A DNA stretch of 64,000 bases from Streptosporangium canum (GTDB lineage Bacteria; Actinomycetota; Actinomycetes; Streptosporangiales; Streptosporangiaceae). The stretch spans positions 124,001 through 188,000 of the forward strand of contig NZ_FOQY01000013.1 of the NCBI RefSeq assembly GCF_900113865.1, given 5' to 3'. The first letter of the stretch is position 1, and each line of letters begins with the position of its first letter. This document shows positions 39,244 to 48,060 of this stretch, one piece after another. The notes under the pieces were generated by a model, which saw only the letters and a list, made by a program, of their open reading frames with translations, ran no database searches and had not been told where the DNA came from. A program made the position numbers and the translations under genes.

Positions 39244-41937
39244 ATGGAGACGGCCGTGCACGCCCCGCCGGGTGCGGCACACCTGATGGGCCTGTCCGCC
39301 GGTGAGGCGGCCACGCTGCCCGCCGTACAGGTGCTTGACCGGCTGGGCGTCACCGAGGCGGGGTTGTCCGGCGCCGAGGCCACGCGGCGCCTGGCGATCT
39401 GCGGCCCGAACGCGGTGCGCGCCCACCACGCTCGGGCGTTGCGGGTGCTGGGCCGACAACTGCGCAACGCGGTGCTGGTGCTGCTGGCGGTGACCGCGGT
39501 CATCTCGTTCTTCCTTGGGGACAGCACCAACGCGGTGATCATCGGAGTGATCCTGATGGCCAGTGTCGGGCTGGGATCCGTCAACGAGTACCGGGCCGAA
39601 CGGGCGGCTCAGGCGCTGCACTCCCAGGTCAAGCACACCGCTGTGGTGCTGCGCGACGCTCGGCCCGCCGAGGTGGACGTCACCGCGCTGGTGCCTGGCG
39701 ACGTGGTACGGCTGGCACTGGGCGGGATCGTCCCGGCGGATCTGCGGCTGCTGACCACGACCGGTCTGGAGTGCGACGAAAGCGTGCTGACCGGCGAGTC
39801 GCTGCCGGTGGACAAGAACGTCGCGCCCGTCCCGTCCGGTGTGGCGGCGGCAGAGCCGGCCTGCTGCGCCCTGATGGGCACGGTCGTGCGGGCGGGGGGC
39901 GGTACCGGCGTGGTGGTCGCGACCGGTGGACGCGCGGCCTTCGGCCGCATCGCGCTCGGGCTGGGGCAGCGGCAACCGGAGACCGGCTTCCAGGCCGGGT
40001 TGCGGCATTTCTCGGTGCTGCTGCTGCAGATCGCGATCACGCTGACCTCGCTGATCCTGGTGACGAACCTGGTGCTGCACCGCCCGCTGATCGAGTCGTT
40101 GTTGTTCTCCCTGGCGATCGCGGTGGGCATCACCCCGCAGTTGCTGCCCGCGGTGGTCAGCACCAGCCTGGCGGCCGGTTCCCGGCGGCTTGCCCGGTGC
40201 AAGGTGCTGGTCAAGCGACTGGTCTGCATCGAGGACCTCGGCGACATGGACATCCTGGTCACCGACAAGACCGGCACCCTGACCGAGGGCCGGATCGGTT
40301 TCGTCGCCGCTCTGGCTCCTGGCGGAGACGCCGACGACCGGGTGCTGCTTCTCGGCCTGCTGGCGACCGAGTCCGATCTGCCGACCGAGGCCGCCTCCGC
40401 GCCAGGGGCCGGCCTGCCGGCCGGCGGCTCGGTCGCGGTGGGCGGAAATCCGCTGGACGCGGCGCTGTGGCAGGCGCCAGGCGCTCCGGCGCACCTGGCC
40501 GGCGGCTACACGCGCCTCGGACTGCTGCCTTTCGACCATGAGCGCCGGATGACCACCGCCGTGCTCCGTGCCCCGGACGGCACCCGGGTACTGATCACCA
40601 AAGGAGCTCCCGAGGCCGTCCTGAGCCGCTGTCCGGACGTGCCGGCCGGAGCCGCCGGCACGCTGCGGGCTCAGTTCGCCGCGGGCAGCCGGGTCGTGGC
40701 CGTCGCCACCCGGCCCGCTGCCGGCCTGACCGTCCCGACGCCGGCCGACGAACGCGACCTGATCCTGGCCGGGTTCCTGGTGTTTCTCGATCGGCCCAAG
40801 GAGGCCGCCGCCGCCTCACTGCGCCGCCTTGCCGCGCTCGGCATCACCGTGAAGATCGCCACCGGAGACAATCCGCTGGTCGCGGAGAAAGTCTGCGCCG
40901 ACCTCGGCCTGACCTCGGGTGGCACCCTGACCGGCACCGACATCGCCGCACTGGGCGACGACGCCCTCGCCGCCGTCGCCGAGACCGCCACGATCTTCGC
41001 CCGGGTCTCTCCGGAGCAGAAAGCGCGGCTGATCCGGCTGCTACGCCGCCATGGACGGGACGTGGGATTCCTGGGCGACGGCGTCAACGACGCGCTCGCG
41101 CTGCACGCCGCCGACGTCGGGATCTCGGTGGACACCGCGACCGACGTCGCCAAGGACGCCGCCGACGTCGTCCTGCTGGAAAAGGATCTCGGGGTCCTGG
41201 CGGACGGGGTCGCCGAGGGCCGGCGCATCTTCGCCAACACCATCAAGTACGTCCTGATGGGCACCTCGAGCAACTTCGGCAACATGTTCAGCGCCGCCTC
41301 CGCCTCGGCGGTGCTGAGCTTCCTGCCGATGCTTCCGGGGCAGATCCTGCTGAACAACCTCCTCTATGACACCAGCCAGCTCAGCATCCCCACCGACCAC
41401 GTCGATCCCGAGCAGCTTCACGCCCCCTCGCATTGGGACATCGGCTTCATCCGGCGGTTCATGTTCTTCTTCGGCCCGATCAGCTCCCTGTTCGACTTCC
41501 TCACCTTCGCGATCATGCTCGGCGTTTTCCACGCCGGCCCCGAACTGTTCCGCTCCGGCTGGTTCGTGGAGTCCCTCGCGACCCAGACTCTGATCATCTT
41601 CGCGATCCGTACCCGGCGGATCCCGTTCCTGCGGAGCCGGCCCAGCGTCCCGCTGCTGGCCGCCGTCCTCGGTGTCGTCGCCATCGGGGTCGCGCTGCCG
41701 CTGTCGCCGCTGTCACACGCGCTGGGGTTCACCGCGCTGCCGCCCGTGTTCTTCCTCGCCCTGACCGCAATGGTCATCGCCTACCTGATCATGGTCGAGT
41801 TCGCCAAGAAGGTGTTCTTCGCCGGCCCTGCCGACAGGCCGCGCACCGTCCGCCGCCGCGACCGTGTCCACCACGTGCAGCGCCGCGCCTCCCGGTTCAG
41901 CCACCCGGGTCCGCTGCCCGGCCGTACCGGCCGGTGA
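39244..41937 (+). CDS. mgtA: P-type ATPase, Mg2+-transporter (P3B, MgtA) type
   Basis: 897 aa. Cation ATPase N-terminus, actuator TGES (about 182-185), VGITPQLLPAVVSTSLAAGSRRLAR membrane helix, phosphorylation site DKTGTLT (about 341), GDGVNDALAL hinge, and the LPMLPGQILLNNLLYDTSQ segment that distinguishes MgtA/MgtB from other P-type pumps. Imports Mg2+ in characterised members. C-terminal tail is Arg-rich. M. tuberculosis has a different P-type ATPase (CtpF) in its dormancy regulon, so this is an analogous rather than identical part. Start ATG 39244; ATG 39286 would restore the usual operator spacing. Confidence 0.88.
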   Translation: METAVHAPPGAAHLMGLSAGEAATLPAVQVLDRLGVTEAGLSGAEATRRLAICGPNAVRAHHARALRVLGRQLRNAVLVLLAVTAVISFFLGDSTNAVIIGVILMASVGLGSVNEYRAERAAQALHSQVKHTAVVLRDARPAEVDVTALVPGDVVRLALGGIVPADLRLLTTTGLECDESVLTGESLPVDKNVAPVPSGVAAAEPACCALMGTVVRAGGGTGVVVATGGRAAFGRIALGLGQRQPETGFQAGLRHFSVLLLQIAITLTSLILVTNLVLHRPLIESLLFSLAIAVGITPQLLPAVVSTSLAAGSRRLARCKVLVKRLVCIEDLGDMDILVTDKTGTLTEGRIGFVAALAPGGDADDRVLLLGLLATESDLPTEAASAPGAGLPAGGSVAVGGNPLDAALWQAPGAPAHLAGGYTRLGLLPFDHERRMTTAVLRAPDGTRVLITKGAPEAVLSRCPDVPAGAAGTLRAQFAAGSRVVAVATRPAAGLTVPTPADERDLILAGFLVFLDRPKEAAAASLRRLAALGITVKIATGDNPLVAEKVCADLGLTSGGTLTGTDIAALGDDALAAVAETATIFARVSPEQKARLIRLLRRHGRDVGFLGDGVNDALALHAADVGISVDTATDVAKDAADVVLLEKDLGVLADGVAEGRRIFANTIKYVLMGTSSNFGNMFSAASASAVLSFLPMLPGQILLNNLLYDTSQLSIPTDHVDPEQLHAPSHWDIGFIRRFMFFFGPISSLFDFLTFAIMLGVFHAGPELFRSGWFVESLATQTLIIFAIRTRRIPFLRSRPSVPLLAAVLGVVAIGVALPLSPLSHALGFTALPPVFFLALTAMVIAYLIMVEFAKKVFFAGPADRPRTVRRRDRVHHVQRRASRFSHPGPLPGRTGR

Positions 41938-44079
41938 TCACGCTCGCGCCTGTGTCTCGAACAGGCAGACGACCCCGGCCATCGCGCCGAGGTGGATCCC
42001 CTCGGCGGTGGTTCCGCCCTGGAGGTCTTTCACGTCGTTGTTCAGCGCCTCCACCAGAAAGGGGTGGGAGGCGCCGGGGTGCAGGCGTGCCAGCACCCCG
42101 GCGTGGACGACCGCGCTCAGCGTGGAGCCGTGGCAGGTGCGGGCGAGGTAGTAGTCCACCGTCCGTGCCGCCATCTCGGCGTTCCACTCGTAGCCGAGGC
42201 CGGTCAGGATCTCACCGACCCCTTCCTCTCCCAGCAGGTGCAACAGCATGAGCACGTCGGCCTGTTTGGAGACCTTGTACCTGTTCGGCGTGTCCCCTTC
42301 GGCCTCCAGGATGCGGTCCAGCCGCCGGATGTCGGTGTATTTCTCCCGGTAGGCGGTCCAGTCCAGTTCCTGCAGCTCCCCATATCCCTCGAACTGGCTG
42401 ATCACCCCGTCGTGGAAGTCCACCCGCATCCGCCGGGACATGCCGGTGAAGAGGTCGATCTCCTGTCGGCTGACCCCTTCGGCGCCGACCAGGTCGATCA
42501 TGTCCAGGACCCGGCGCATCAGCCATGCGGTCATGGTGTTGGTGTAGGCGTTGTTGTCCAGGCCCGGCTCGGTACGGCCCGGGTAGCCGTCGTGGTATTC
42601 GTCTGGGCCCATCACGCCGCGGATCGTGTAACGCCCCTGCTCGCAGGTCGCGATCGAGGCGAAGAACCGGGCCACCTCCAGCAGCAGCTCCCCGCCGAAG
42701 CCCGCCAGGAAAGCGGTGTCCTTGGTCGCCCGGTAGTGCTGCCACACGTTGTAGGCGACGGCCAGGCCGACGTGGCGCTGCAGGTGCGAGCGGTCGGGCA
42801 GCCAGCGGCCGGAGCGGGGGTTGAGGTGCAGGCGGGGCGTCTCCTCCCGGCCGTCGCTGCCGCTCTGCCAGGGGAACATCGCTCCGGTGTGCCCGGCGGC
42901 GCGGGCGGCCCAGCGTGCCTCGGGCAGGCGACGCCACCGGTATCTGAGCAAAGCCTGGGTGATGTCCGGAAAGCGGGGTGCGAGGAAGGGGAAGGCGAAC
43001 AGGTCGTCCCAGAAAACGTGGCCCCGGTAGGCCTCGCCGTGCAGGCCGCGGGCGGGTAGCCCGGCGTCGAGTTCCGCGACGTGCGGGGAGGCCGTCTGCA
43101 GCAGGTGGAAGAGGTACAGGTTGAGGATCTGCTGCACCTCGGCGTCCTCGGCGGTGACATGCGCCCGCTGCCACAGCCGGTCCCAGGCCCGGACATGCCG
43201 CTTGAGCAGGGAGGAGAAGCCGCCCGCGCGCACGACCGCGGTTCTGGCCGCGGCCGTGCTCCCGGCGACGGCCCGGTCCCGGGAGGTGTACAGGGCCACG
43301 ACCTTCTCCACGGTGACCCCCTCGCCCGCTTTCACCTCGACGGCCCGCTCATCGCTCACCCACCCCTCTCGAACGGCCTGGTCATCACCGGAGGCGCTCT
43401 CCTCGACGCCGGTACGGCAGCGCCCGCCGGCCACCGTGGTGCGGGCGGCGAGCGCGATCTCCACGCGGGAGGTCGCGGTGCGTGTCAGCAGTTCGATCAC
43501 ACTGTGGGCGGCGTGCCCGCGGATCGGGACGAGATGCCGATCCGCCAGCCCGCGGTAACGGGCGACCCCGGCGTTGGTGACACGCCCGTCGAGCGACGAG
43601 CGGATCTCCAGCGACCCGCTCCAGTTCTCCGGGACGATCGTCATGGTCAGAGCGGCCAGGTGCGGGTCGTCCATCGAGACCAGGCGGTGCTGCTCCAGCC
43701 GGGTGATCCGGCCGCGGGAGTCGCGTGTCCGCAGGAGCCGGGTGAGCACCCCCTGGCGCATGTCGAGCGTGCGGCGGTCGGCCAGGATCTCGGCGCTGCC
43801 GGGGGCGAACCAGTCGCCGCGGTCGGCGCGGAAGGTCAGGGGCAGCCAGTTCGGCGCGTTGACGAGGTCCTCGTTCTCCACCGAGTGGCCCGCGACCCGG
43901 GAGATGAGCCGGTCGTAGCAGCCCGCGACGTAGGTGCCGGGATAGTGCACCTCATCGGCGCGTGACTCCGGCGCGGCGCCCCGGGTGGCGAAGTAGCCGT
44001 TGCCGAGCGTGGTCAGAGCCTCCCGCAGCCCCTCCTGGGCGGGGTCGAAGCCGTCATAGGTGAGGAGCCAGGGGTTCAC
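41938..44079 (-). CDS. Glycoside hydrolase family 65 disaccharide phosphorylase
   Basis: 713 aa. N-terminal beta-sandwich (GLREALTTLGNGYFATRGAAPE), (alpha/alpha)6 barrel with GHVFWDDLFAFPFLAPRFPD, the catalytic Glu in MGPDEYHDG (about 490) and phosphate-site HGSTLSAVVHAGVLAR. Family members split maltose, trehalose or kojibiose with phosphate into glucose and beta-glucose 1-phosphate. GTG 44079 with GGGAG; it lies 26 bases inside the HAD gene. Rv2006, a DosR-regulon gene, fuses the equivalents of both proteins. Confidence 0.9.
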   Translation of the reverse strand: MNPWLLTYDGFDPAQEGLREALTTLGNGYFATRGAAPESRADEVHYPGTYVAGCYDRLISRVAGHSVENEDLVNAPNWLPLTFRADRGDWFAPGSAEILADRRTLDMRQGVLTRLLRTRDSRGRITRLEQHRLVSMDDPHLAALTMTIVPENWSGSLEIRSSLDGRVTNAGVARYRGLADRHLVPIRGHAAHSVIELLTRTATSRVEIALAARTTVAGGRCRTGVEESASGDDQAVREGWVSDERAVEVKAGEGVTVEKVVALYTSRDRAVAGSTAAARTAVVRAGGFSSLLKRHVRAWDRLWQRAHVTAEDAEVQQILNLYLFHLLQTASPHVAELDAGLPARGLHGEAYRGHVFWDDLFAFPFLAPRFPDITQALLRYRWRRLPEARWAARAAGHTGAMFPWQSGSDGREETPRLHLNPRSGRWLPDRSHLQRHVGLAVAYNVWQHYRATKDTAFLAGFGGELLLEVARFFASIATCEQGRYTIRGVMGPDEYHDGYPGRTEPGLDNNAYTNTMTAWLMRRVLDMIDLVGAEGVSRQEIDLFTGMSRRMRVDFHDGVISQFEGYGELQELDWTAYREKYTDIRRLDRILEAEGDTPNRYKVSKQADVLMLLHLLGEEGVGEILTGLGYEWNAEMAARTVDYYLARTCHGSTLSAVVHAGVLARLHPGASHPFLVEALNNDVKDLQGGTTAEGIHLGAMAGVVCLFETQARA

Positions 44080-44812
44080 GTCTTCTCCCGTGGAGTCGCA
44101 GTTGCGCCAGGTCGGTGACGACGAGGTCGGCTCCGGCGGCCCGCAGGGACTCCCCGTTCCCGTGCCGGTCGACGCCGACGACGACGCCGAAGCGACCCGC
44201 CCCGGCCGCTCGCACACCCGCCAGGGAGTCCTCCACCACTACCGCCTCGCCCGGCGGCACGCCAAGCTGCCTGGCCGCCTGCAGGAACAGTGCCGGGTCG
44301 GGCTTTCCCGCCAGTCCCAGCCGGGCGGCGTCCGTGCCGTCGACCCGCACGTCGAACAGATCGGTGACTCCGGCAGCGCGGAGCACCTCCGCGCAGTTGC
44401 GGCTCGCCGAGACGGCGGCCGTGCGCACCCCGCGGCGGTGCAGCTCGCGCACCAGCTCGACGGTCGACGGGAAGGGGGCCACGCCGTGCTCGTGGATCTC
44501 CGCCAGGAAGGAGGCGTCCTTACGCGCGGCGAGCTCGGCCACCGTGTCCGGGTCCGGCGCGATGCCGCGGGAGTCGAGGAAGCCGCGGACACCGTCGGCC
44601 CTGGACTTCCCGTCGACGTGACGCAGGTAGTCCTCGTCCGGGTCGAACGGCCGGAACCGCTCGCCGGACCGCTCGGCGCGCTCGCGCAGGAAGGCGTCGA
44701 AGACCCGCTTCCACGCGGCGGCGTGCCCCCTGGCCGTGTCGGTGATGACCCCATCGGTGTCGAAGACCACCGCGGCGGTCCGTTCAAGGTTCACGACTGC
44801 GGAAGGCGCCAT
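44054..44812 (-). CDS. HAD hydrolase, beta-phosphoglucomutase-like
   Basis: 252 aa. Catalytic FDTDGVITDTA (nucleophile and acid/base Asp: D-T-D), cap domain, SASRN motif 2, KPDPALFLQAARQLGVPP and VVEDSLAGVRAAGAG motif 4. Converts beta-glucose 1-phosphate made by the following GH65 enzyme to glucose 6-phosphate, by analogy with maltose/trehalose phosphorylase operons. ATG 44812 (GGGAG upstream). Note DTDG where classical enzymes have DLDG. Translationally coupled to the GH65 gene. Confidence 0.88.
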   Translation of the reverse strand: MAPSAVVNLERTAAVVFDTDGVITDTARGHAAAWKRVFDAFLRERAERSGERFRPFDPDEDYLRHVDGKSRADGVRGFLDSRGIAPDPDTVAELAARKDASFLAEIHEHGVAPFPSTVELVRELHRRGVRTAAVSASRNCAEVLRAAGVTDLFDVRVDGTDAARLGLAGKPDPALFLQAARQLGVPPGEAVVVEDSLAGVRAAGAGRFGVVVGVDRHGNGESLRAAGADLVVTDLAQLRLHGRRREPLAPHL

Positions 44813-44887
44813 CGCGAATCTCCCTTCCCCCTGCACGGTACGGCGCTGCTCACCACCGCCGGCAGGGCTGATCGGCCCTACCGGCCA

Positions 44888-44960
44888 GGGACCTTCGTCG
44901 GTAGATCAGGTCCAACATCCGGTAGAGGGCGAAGGTCCTCATGCCTCGGGACGATCGCCC
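44888..44960 (+). promoter_or_regulatory. DosR-like paired operator (plus distal half) before Usp gene
   Basis: Paired site GGGCGAAGGTCC (44927-44938), 9-base spacer, GGGACGATCGCCC (44948-44960), 46 bases before ATG 45007. A distal half GGGACCTTCGTCG (44888-44900) may serve the divergent HAD/GH65 unit (start 44812). Confidence 0.7.
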
Positions 44961-45006
44961 CTGGGGAAACCGCCCGTGCCGCGATCCGATGGAGAGCGGG
45001 GGAGTC

Positions 45007-45855
45007 ATGACCGAATCGATCGCCGTCGGAACGGACGGCTCAGCCGCCGCGACCGCGGCCCTGGAATGGGCGGTCGACGACGCCGCCCGCAGAGGGCTGT
45101 CCTTGCGGATCGTGCACGCCGTGGACCGATGGCCGTACGACGTCGCTGAACTTCCCGCGCCGGGTGGGCCCGACCACTTGTCGCGCCTGGGTGAACAGAT
45201 GCTCGCCGAAGCGGTCGCGGCATCCGCCGAACGGGGGCCGGACGTCTGCGTGACCACCGAGTTGATCGAAGGGACGCCGGTCGAGGTCCTGGGCGAGCAG
45301 GCCGAGACGGCCGTCGAATTGGTGGTCGGCAGCCGTGGCCTGGGGGGTTTCGCCGGATCGCTGCTCGGCTCGGTCCCCATCCGCGTGGCGGGTCACGTGC
45401 GCGGCGCGGTGGTGGTCGTGAGACCGGGCGCCGGAGAGCCACACGGTGAGGTGGTCGTGGGCATCGACGGTTCCGCCGAGTGCGAGCCCGCTCTGGGCTT
45501 CGCCTTCGAACAGGCTCGACTGCGAGGGTGCCCGTTGCGGGCGGTCCACGCCTGGCAAGCACCGGTTCACGCGTTCATGTCCGAGGCCGGCCGCGACCTG
45601 GACGAGGTCCGGCAGGGACAGCGCCGGATGGCTGCGGACCGGCTCGCCGGCTGGCAGGAGAGATTCCCCGCGGTCGACGTCGTGCAAGACGTGACGTGTG
45701 CGCATCCGGTGCCGACTCTCGTGGCCGCCTCGGCACGAGCCGGCCTGCTCGTCGTGGGGTCCCGCGGCCTCGGCGCCGTCGGCTCGGTCCTTCTGGGTTC
45801 GGTCAGCCGCGGGGTGCTCCACCACGCTCACTGCCCCGTCGCGGTCGTCAGATGA
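45007..45855 (+). CDS. Tandem-domain universal stress protein
   Basis: 282 aa, ATP loops VGSRGLGGFAGSLLGS and VGSRGLGAVGSVLLGS. ATG 45007. Close paralogue of 22889 (shared TESI start, DRWPY, ECEPAL) including its operator and leader, which points to duplication of the whole transcription unit. Ends facing the HTH-PPOX gene, with a hairpin between. Confidence 0.9.
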   Translation: MTESIAVGTDGSAAATAALEWAVDDAARRGLSLRIVHAVDRWPYDVAELPAPGGPDHLSRLGEQMLAEAVAASAERGPDVCVTTELIEGTPVEVLGEQAETAVELVVGSRGLGGFAGSLLGSVPIRVAGHVRGAVVVVRPGAGEPHGEVVVGIDGSAECEPALGFAFEQARLRGCPLRAVHAWQAPVHAFMSEAGRDLDEVRQGQRRMAADRLAGWQERFPAVDVVQDVTCAHPVPTLVAASARAGLLVVGSRGLGAVGSVLLGSVSRGVLHHAHCPVAVVR

Positions 45856-45965
45856 ACCAGAGTCGTCAGATGAACCAGATCAGCCTGCCCGGGGCCGTGT
45901 GGCGGGCTTCTCGCCGTGCCGGCGGGGGCGCTGACGACCACCGCGGATCCCGGATCCGCAAGAAG

Positions 45966-45994
45966 ACGCCGGCCCGGTGTCTGCGCCGGCGTCC
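45966..45994. terminator. Hairpin between convergent Usp and HTH-PPOX genes
   Basis: GACGCCGGC / GCCGGCGTC, a perfect nine-base stem with an 11-base loop; likely bidirectional terminator. Confidence 0.6.
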
Positions 45995-46007
45995 ACCTCT
46001 CCGAGGA

Positions 46008-46679
46008 TCATGAAACGTGCCGGATGCGGCGGCCGGTGATCTCTGCCGGGACGATCCTGAGGTACAGTTCCCGCTCGCCGCCCGCCCAAGGCTGGACTCC
46101 CGAGGCGGCGGCCGCGGCCTGCTCGTCGGCGGAGACGTGATGGGCCCCGCCCCGGATGAGCACGCTCCAGCCCTCGCTGGCGGCGTCGTCGATCCGGTCG
46201 ACCTCGAATGCGATCTTGAACTCTGCCCCCTGGACGCCGGTGCGCAGGTTGTCGTCGAGCGGGCCGCCGACGGCGGTGCGGACGATCACTGAGTTGTCGC
46301 GTAGCACGTAGTTGACCGGCAGGACCGCCGGTCCTCCGAGCTCGTTGAAGGCCACCCTGCCGACGCCGCCAGGAGCGATCAGCCGCAGGCACTCCTCGGC
46401 CTCCAGCCTCTCCAGACGAGGGTGGGGAGCCGGACGGCCGCGCCCAGGTGGCAGGTCCATCGTTCCACCGAGCAGTTCGTCGACGTTGGTGTTCAGGGCG
46501 GTGGCCAGTTTACGCACGGTGTCGAGCGTCGGAGAGGCGGCCGTCTCCTCCAGGTAATCGAGGTATCCGGGATCGATCCCGGCCCGGCCGGCCAGCTGTT
46601 CGCGGCTCAGGCGCAGCTCCTTGCGCCGCCAGGCCACCCGACGCCCCAGATCGCCGGGGGCTGTCACACGTTCGGTCAT
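46008..46679 (-). CDS. XRE-type HTH fused to PPOX-fold flavin-binding-type domain
   Basis: 223 aa. Residues about 8-70 form an XRE helix-turn-helix (LGRRVAWRRKELRLSREQLAGRAGIDPGYLDYLEETAASPTL split over two helices), about 85-220 a PPOX split barrel (LRLIAPGGVGRVAFNELGGPAVLPVNYVLRDNSVI, EGWSVLIRGGAHHV). The fusion suggests a regulator that senses a flavin, deazaflavin or heme ligand. ATG 46679 with AGGAGA. Homologous in its barrel to the stand-alone protein at 13367. Target operator unknown. Confidence 0.85.
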   Translation of the reverse strand: MTERVTAPGDLGRRVAWRRKELRLSREQLAGRAGIDPGYLDYLEETAASPTLDTVRKLATALNTNVDELLGGTMDLPPGRGRPAPHPRLERLEAEECLRLIAPGGVGRVAFNELGGPAVLPVNYVLRDNSVIVRTAVGGPLDDNLRTGVQGAEFKIAFEVDRIDDAASEGWSVLIRGGAHHVSADEQAAAAASGVQPWAGGERELYLRIVPAEITGRRIRHVS

Positions 46680-46756
46680 CGGAATCTCCTAACGGGAAAA
46701 CAAAAACGATCACGGGTTGGGGGCCGTCGAATGCCGCGTGTCCTCAACCGGACCGC

Positions 46757-46772
46757 GTGCGGACCTTTCCGC
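46757..46772. repeat. Short inverted repeat upstream of HTH-PPOX gene
   Basis: TGCGGA-CCTT-TCCGCA, a perfect six-base dyad about 80 bases before ATG 46679; a candidate operator of that regulator or a small hairpin. The rest of the 46680-46900 gap shows no gene. Confidence 0.35.
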
Positions 46773-46901
46773 ATCGCTCTCTTCCCATCCGCGGGGAAAC
46801 AGCGCTCAGCAGGTCAAGAGCGCCGCCGTGTGCCGGCCCGCCTTCGCGGAGAGGCGGTTCCCATGTCCTTCATTCCACTACGGACGACGTCCGGTGACAG
46901 G

Positions 46902-46935
46902 GGTCGGAAGTCCCTGACGGCCGGGTCCTTCGACC
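46902..46935 (+). promoter_or_regulatory. DosR-like paired operator before Usp gene
   Basis: GGTCGGAAGTCC (46902-46913), 9-base spacer, GGGTCCTTCGACC (46923-46935), 63 bases before ATG 46999. Leader GTGGAAAACGCCGG resembles those of 22889 and 45007. Confidence 0.7.
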
Positions 46936-46998
46936 GCTGTGGAAAACGCCGGGAGAAGGTCGGATGGAAATGGAAGGGGAAAGCCAGAGGAGGACGAC

Positions 46999-47865
46999 AT
47001 GACAGCGCATGTAGCGGTGGGCGTCGACGGCTCACCTTCCTCGCGGGCCGCGGTCGAGTGGGCCGCCGACGACGCCGTACGGCGCGGGTGCGCCCTGCGG
47101 ATCGTCCATGTGTGCGAGCAATGGATATATGACATTCCACTGCAGACCCCACCGGGTTTTCGCGACTCGATGAGCGAGTCCTGCCAGGGCGTGCTGGCGG
47201 AGGCCGCGGCCCTGGCGCGTGAGCACGTCCCGGGAATCGAGGGCGACACCGTGCTGGAGACGGGCCACCCGGTCGAGATCCTGCGGCGTGAGGCCGAGGA
47301 CGCCGAGCAGATCATACTGGGCAGCCGGGGCCGCGGCGGATTCACCGGGCTGCTGCTCGGCTCGGTCTCCCTGGCCCTGGCCGGGCACGTGACCGTTCCG
47401 GTCGTGGTCGTGCGAGGGGACCAGAAGCGGACCCACGGTGTGGTCGTGGTCGGGTTCGACGGCTCGGCCCACGCGGCGGCGGCCCTGGAGTACGCCTTCG
47501 AGGAGGCCGCCCGGCGCGGCGCCCGGCTGCACGCGATCCACACCTGGCAGATGCCCGTCGTGGGGCAGGGGGCCACTGTTTACCCGCCGCTGTTCGAGGA
47601 GCTCTCCGCCGCCGGGCGGCGCGTCGCGGCGGACGCGCTCACCCCCTGGCGGGAGAAGTACCCGCAAGTGGAGGTCGAGGAGACGGCCGTCTGCGGGCAC
47701 CCCGTCGCCGTCATCTGCGAGGCCGCGGAGGCCGCGGACCTGGCCGTCGTCGGCTCGCGGGGACAGGGCCGGGTCGGCTCGGCCGTACTGGGGTCGGTCA
47801 GCCATGGAGTCCTGCACCATGCCCGCTGCCCCGTCGCGGTCGTGCGCGCCCGGGAGGAGGCGTGA
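46999..47865 (+). CDS. Tandem-domain universal stress protein
   Basis: 288 aa, ATP loops LGSRGRGGFTGLLLGS and VGSRGQGRVGSAVLGS. ATG 46999 after AGAGGAGG. Groups with 21792 and 34091 (CEQW segment, AVCGHPVAVICE). Its stop overlaps the start of a small frame (TGATG at 47863-47867). Confidence 0.9.
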   Translation: MTAHVAVGVDGSPSSRAAVEWAADDAVRRGCALRIVHVCEQWIYDIPLQTPPGFRDSMSESCQGVLAEAAALAREHVPGIEGDTVLETGHPVEILRREAEDAEQIILGSRGRGGFTGLLLGSVSLALAGHVTVPVVVVRGDQKRTHGVVVVGFDGSAHAAAALEYAFEEAARRGARLHAIHTWQMPVVGQGATVYPPLFEELSAAGRRVAADALTPWREKYPQVEVEETAVCGHPVAVICEAAEAADLAVVGSRGQGRVGSAVLGSVSHGVLHHARCPVAVVRAREEA

Positions 47866-47996
47866 TGGACGTACGCGAGCTCACGGTGGCGCGGGTGACG
47901 AGCAGGACGCCGGTCGCCGTCGAACCCGACGAGTCCCCCCTGACGACAGGGAGGTTCCGCCTGGTCCCGGTCCTGCCCCAGGTCCCACAGGAGTGA
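47865..47996 (+). CDS. Small coupled ORF, possible CBS-domain remnant
   Basis: 43 codons. ATG 47865 overlaps the Usp stop (TGATG), and GGGAGGAGG lies nine bases upstream, so translation is likely. The N-terminus MDVRELTVARVTSRTPVAVEPDESPL looks like the start of a CBS-domain protein (split here: MDVRELTVARV, then TPVAVEPDESPL), after which similarity stops. Either a decayed CBS gene or a genuine small protein; not identified. Confidence 0.4.
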   Translation: MDVRELTVARVTSRTPVAVEPDESPLTTGRFRLVPVLPQVPQE

Positions 47997-48060
47997 CGCC
48001 GAGCCGTCACTCTCTTCCCGATCGTCGAACGACGTGACGTCACCACCGGAGGGGGCGCTG

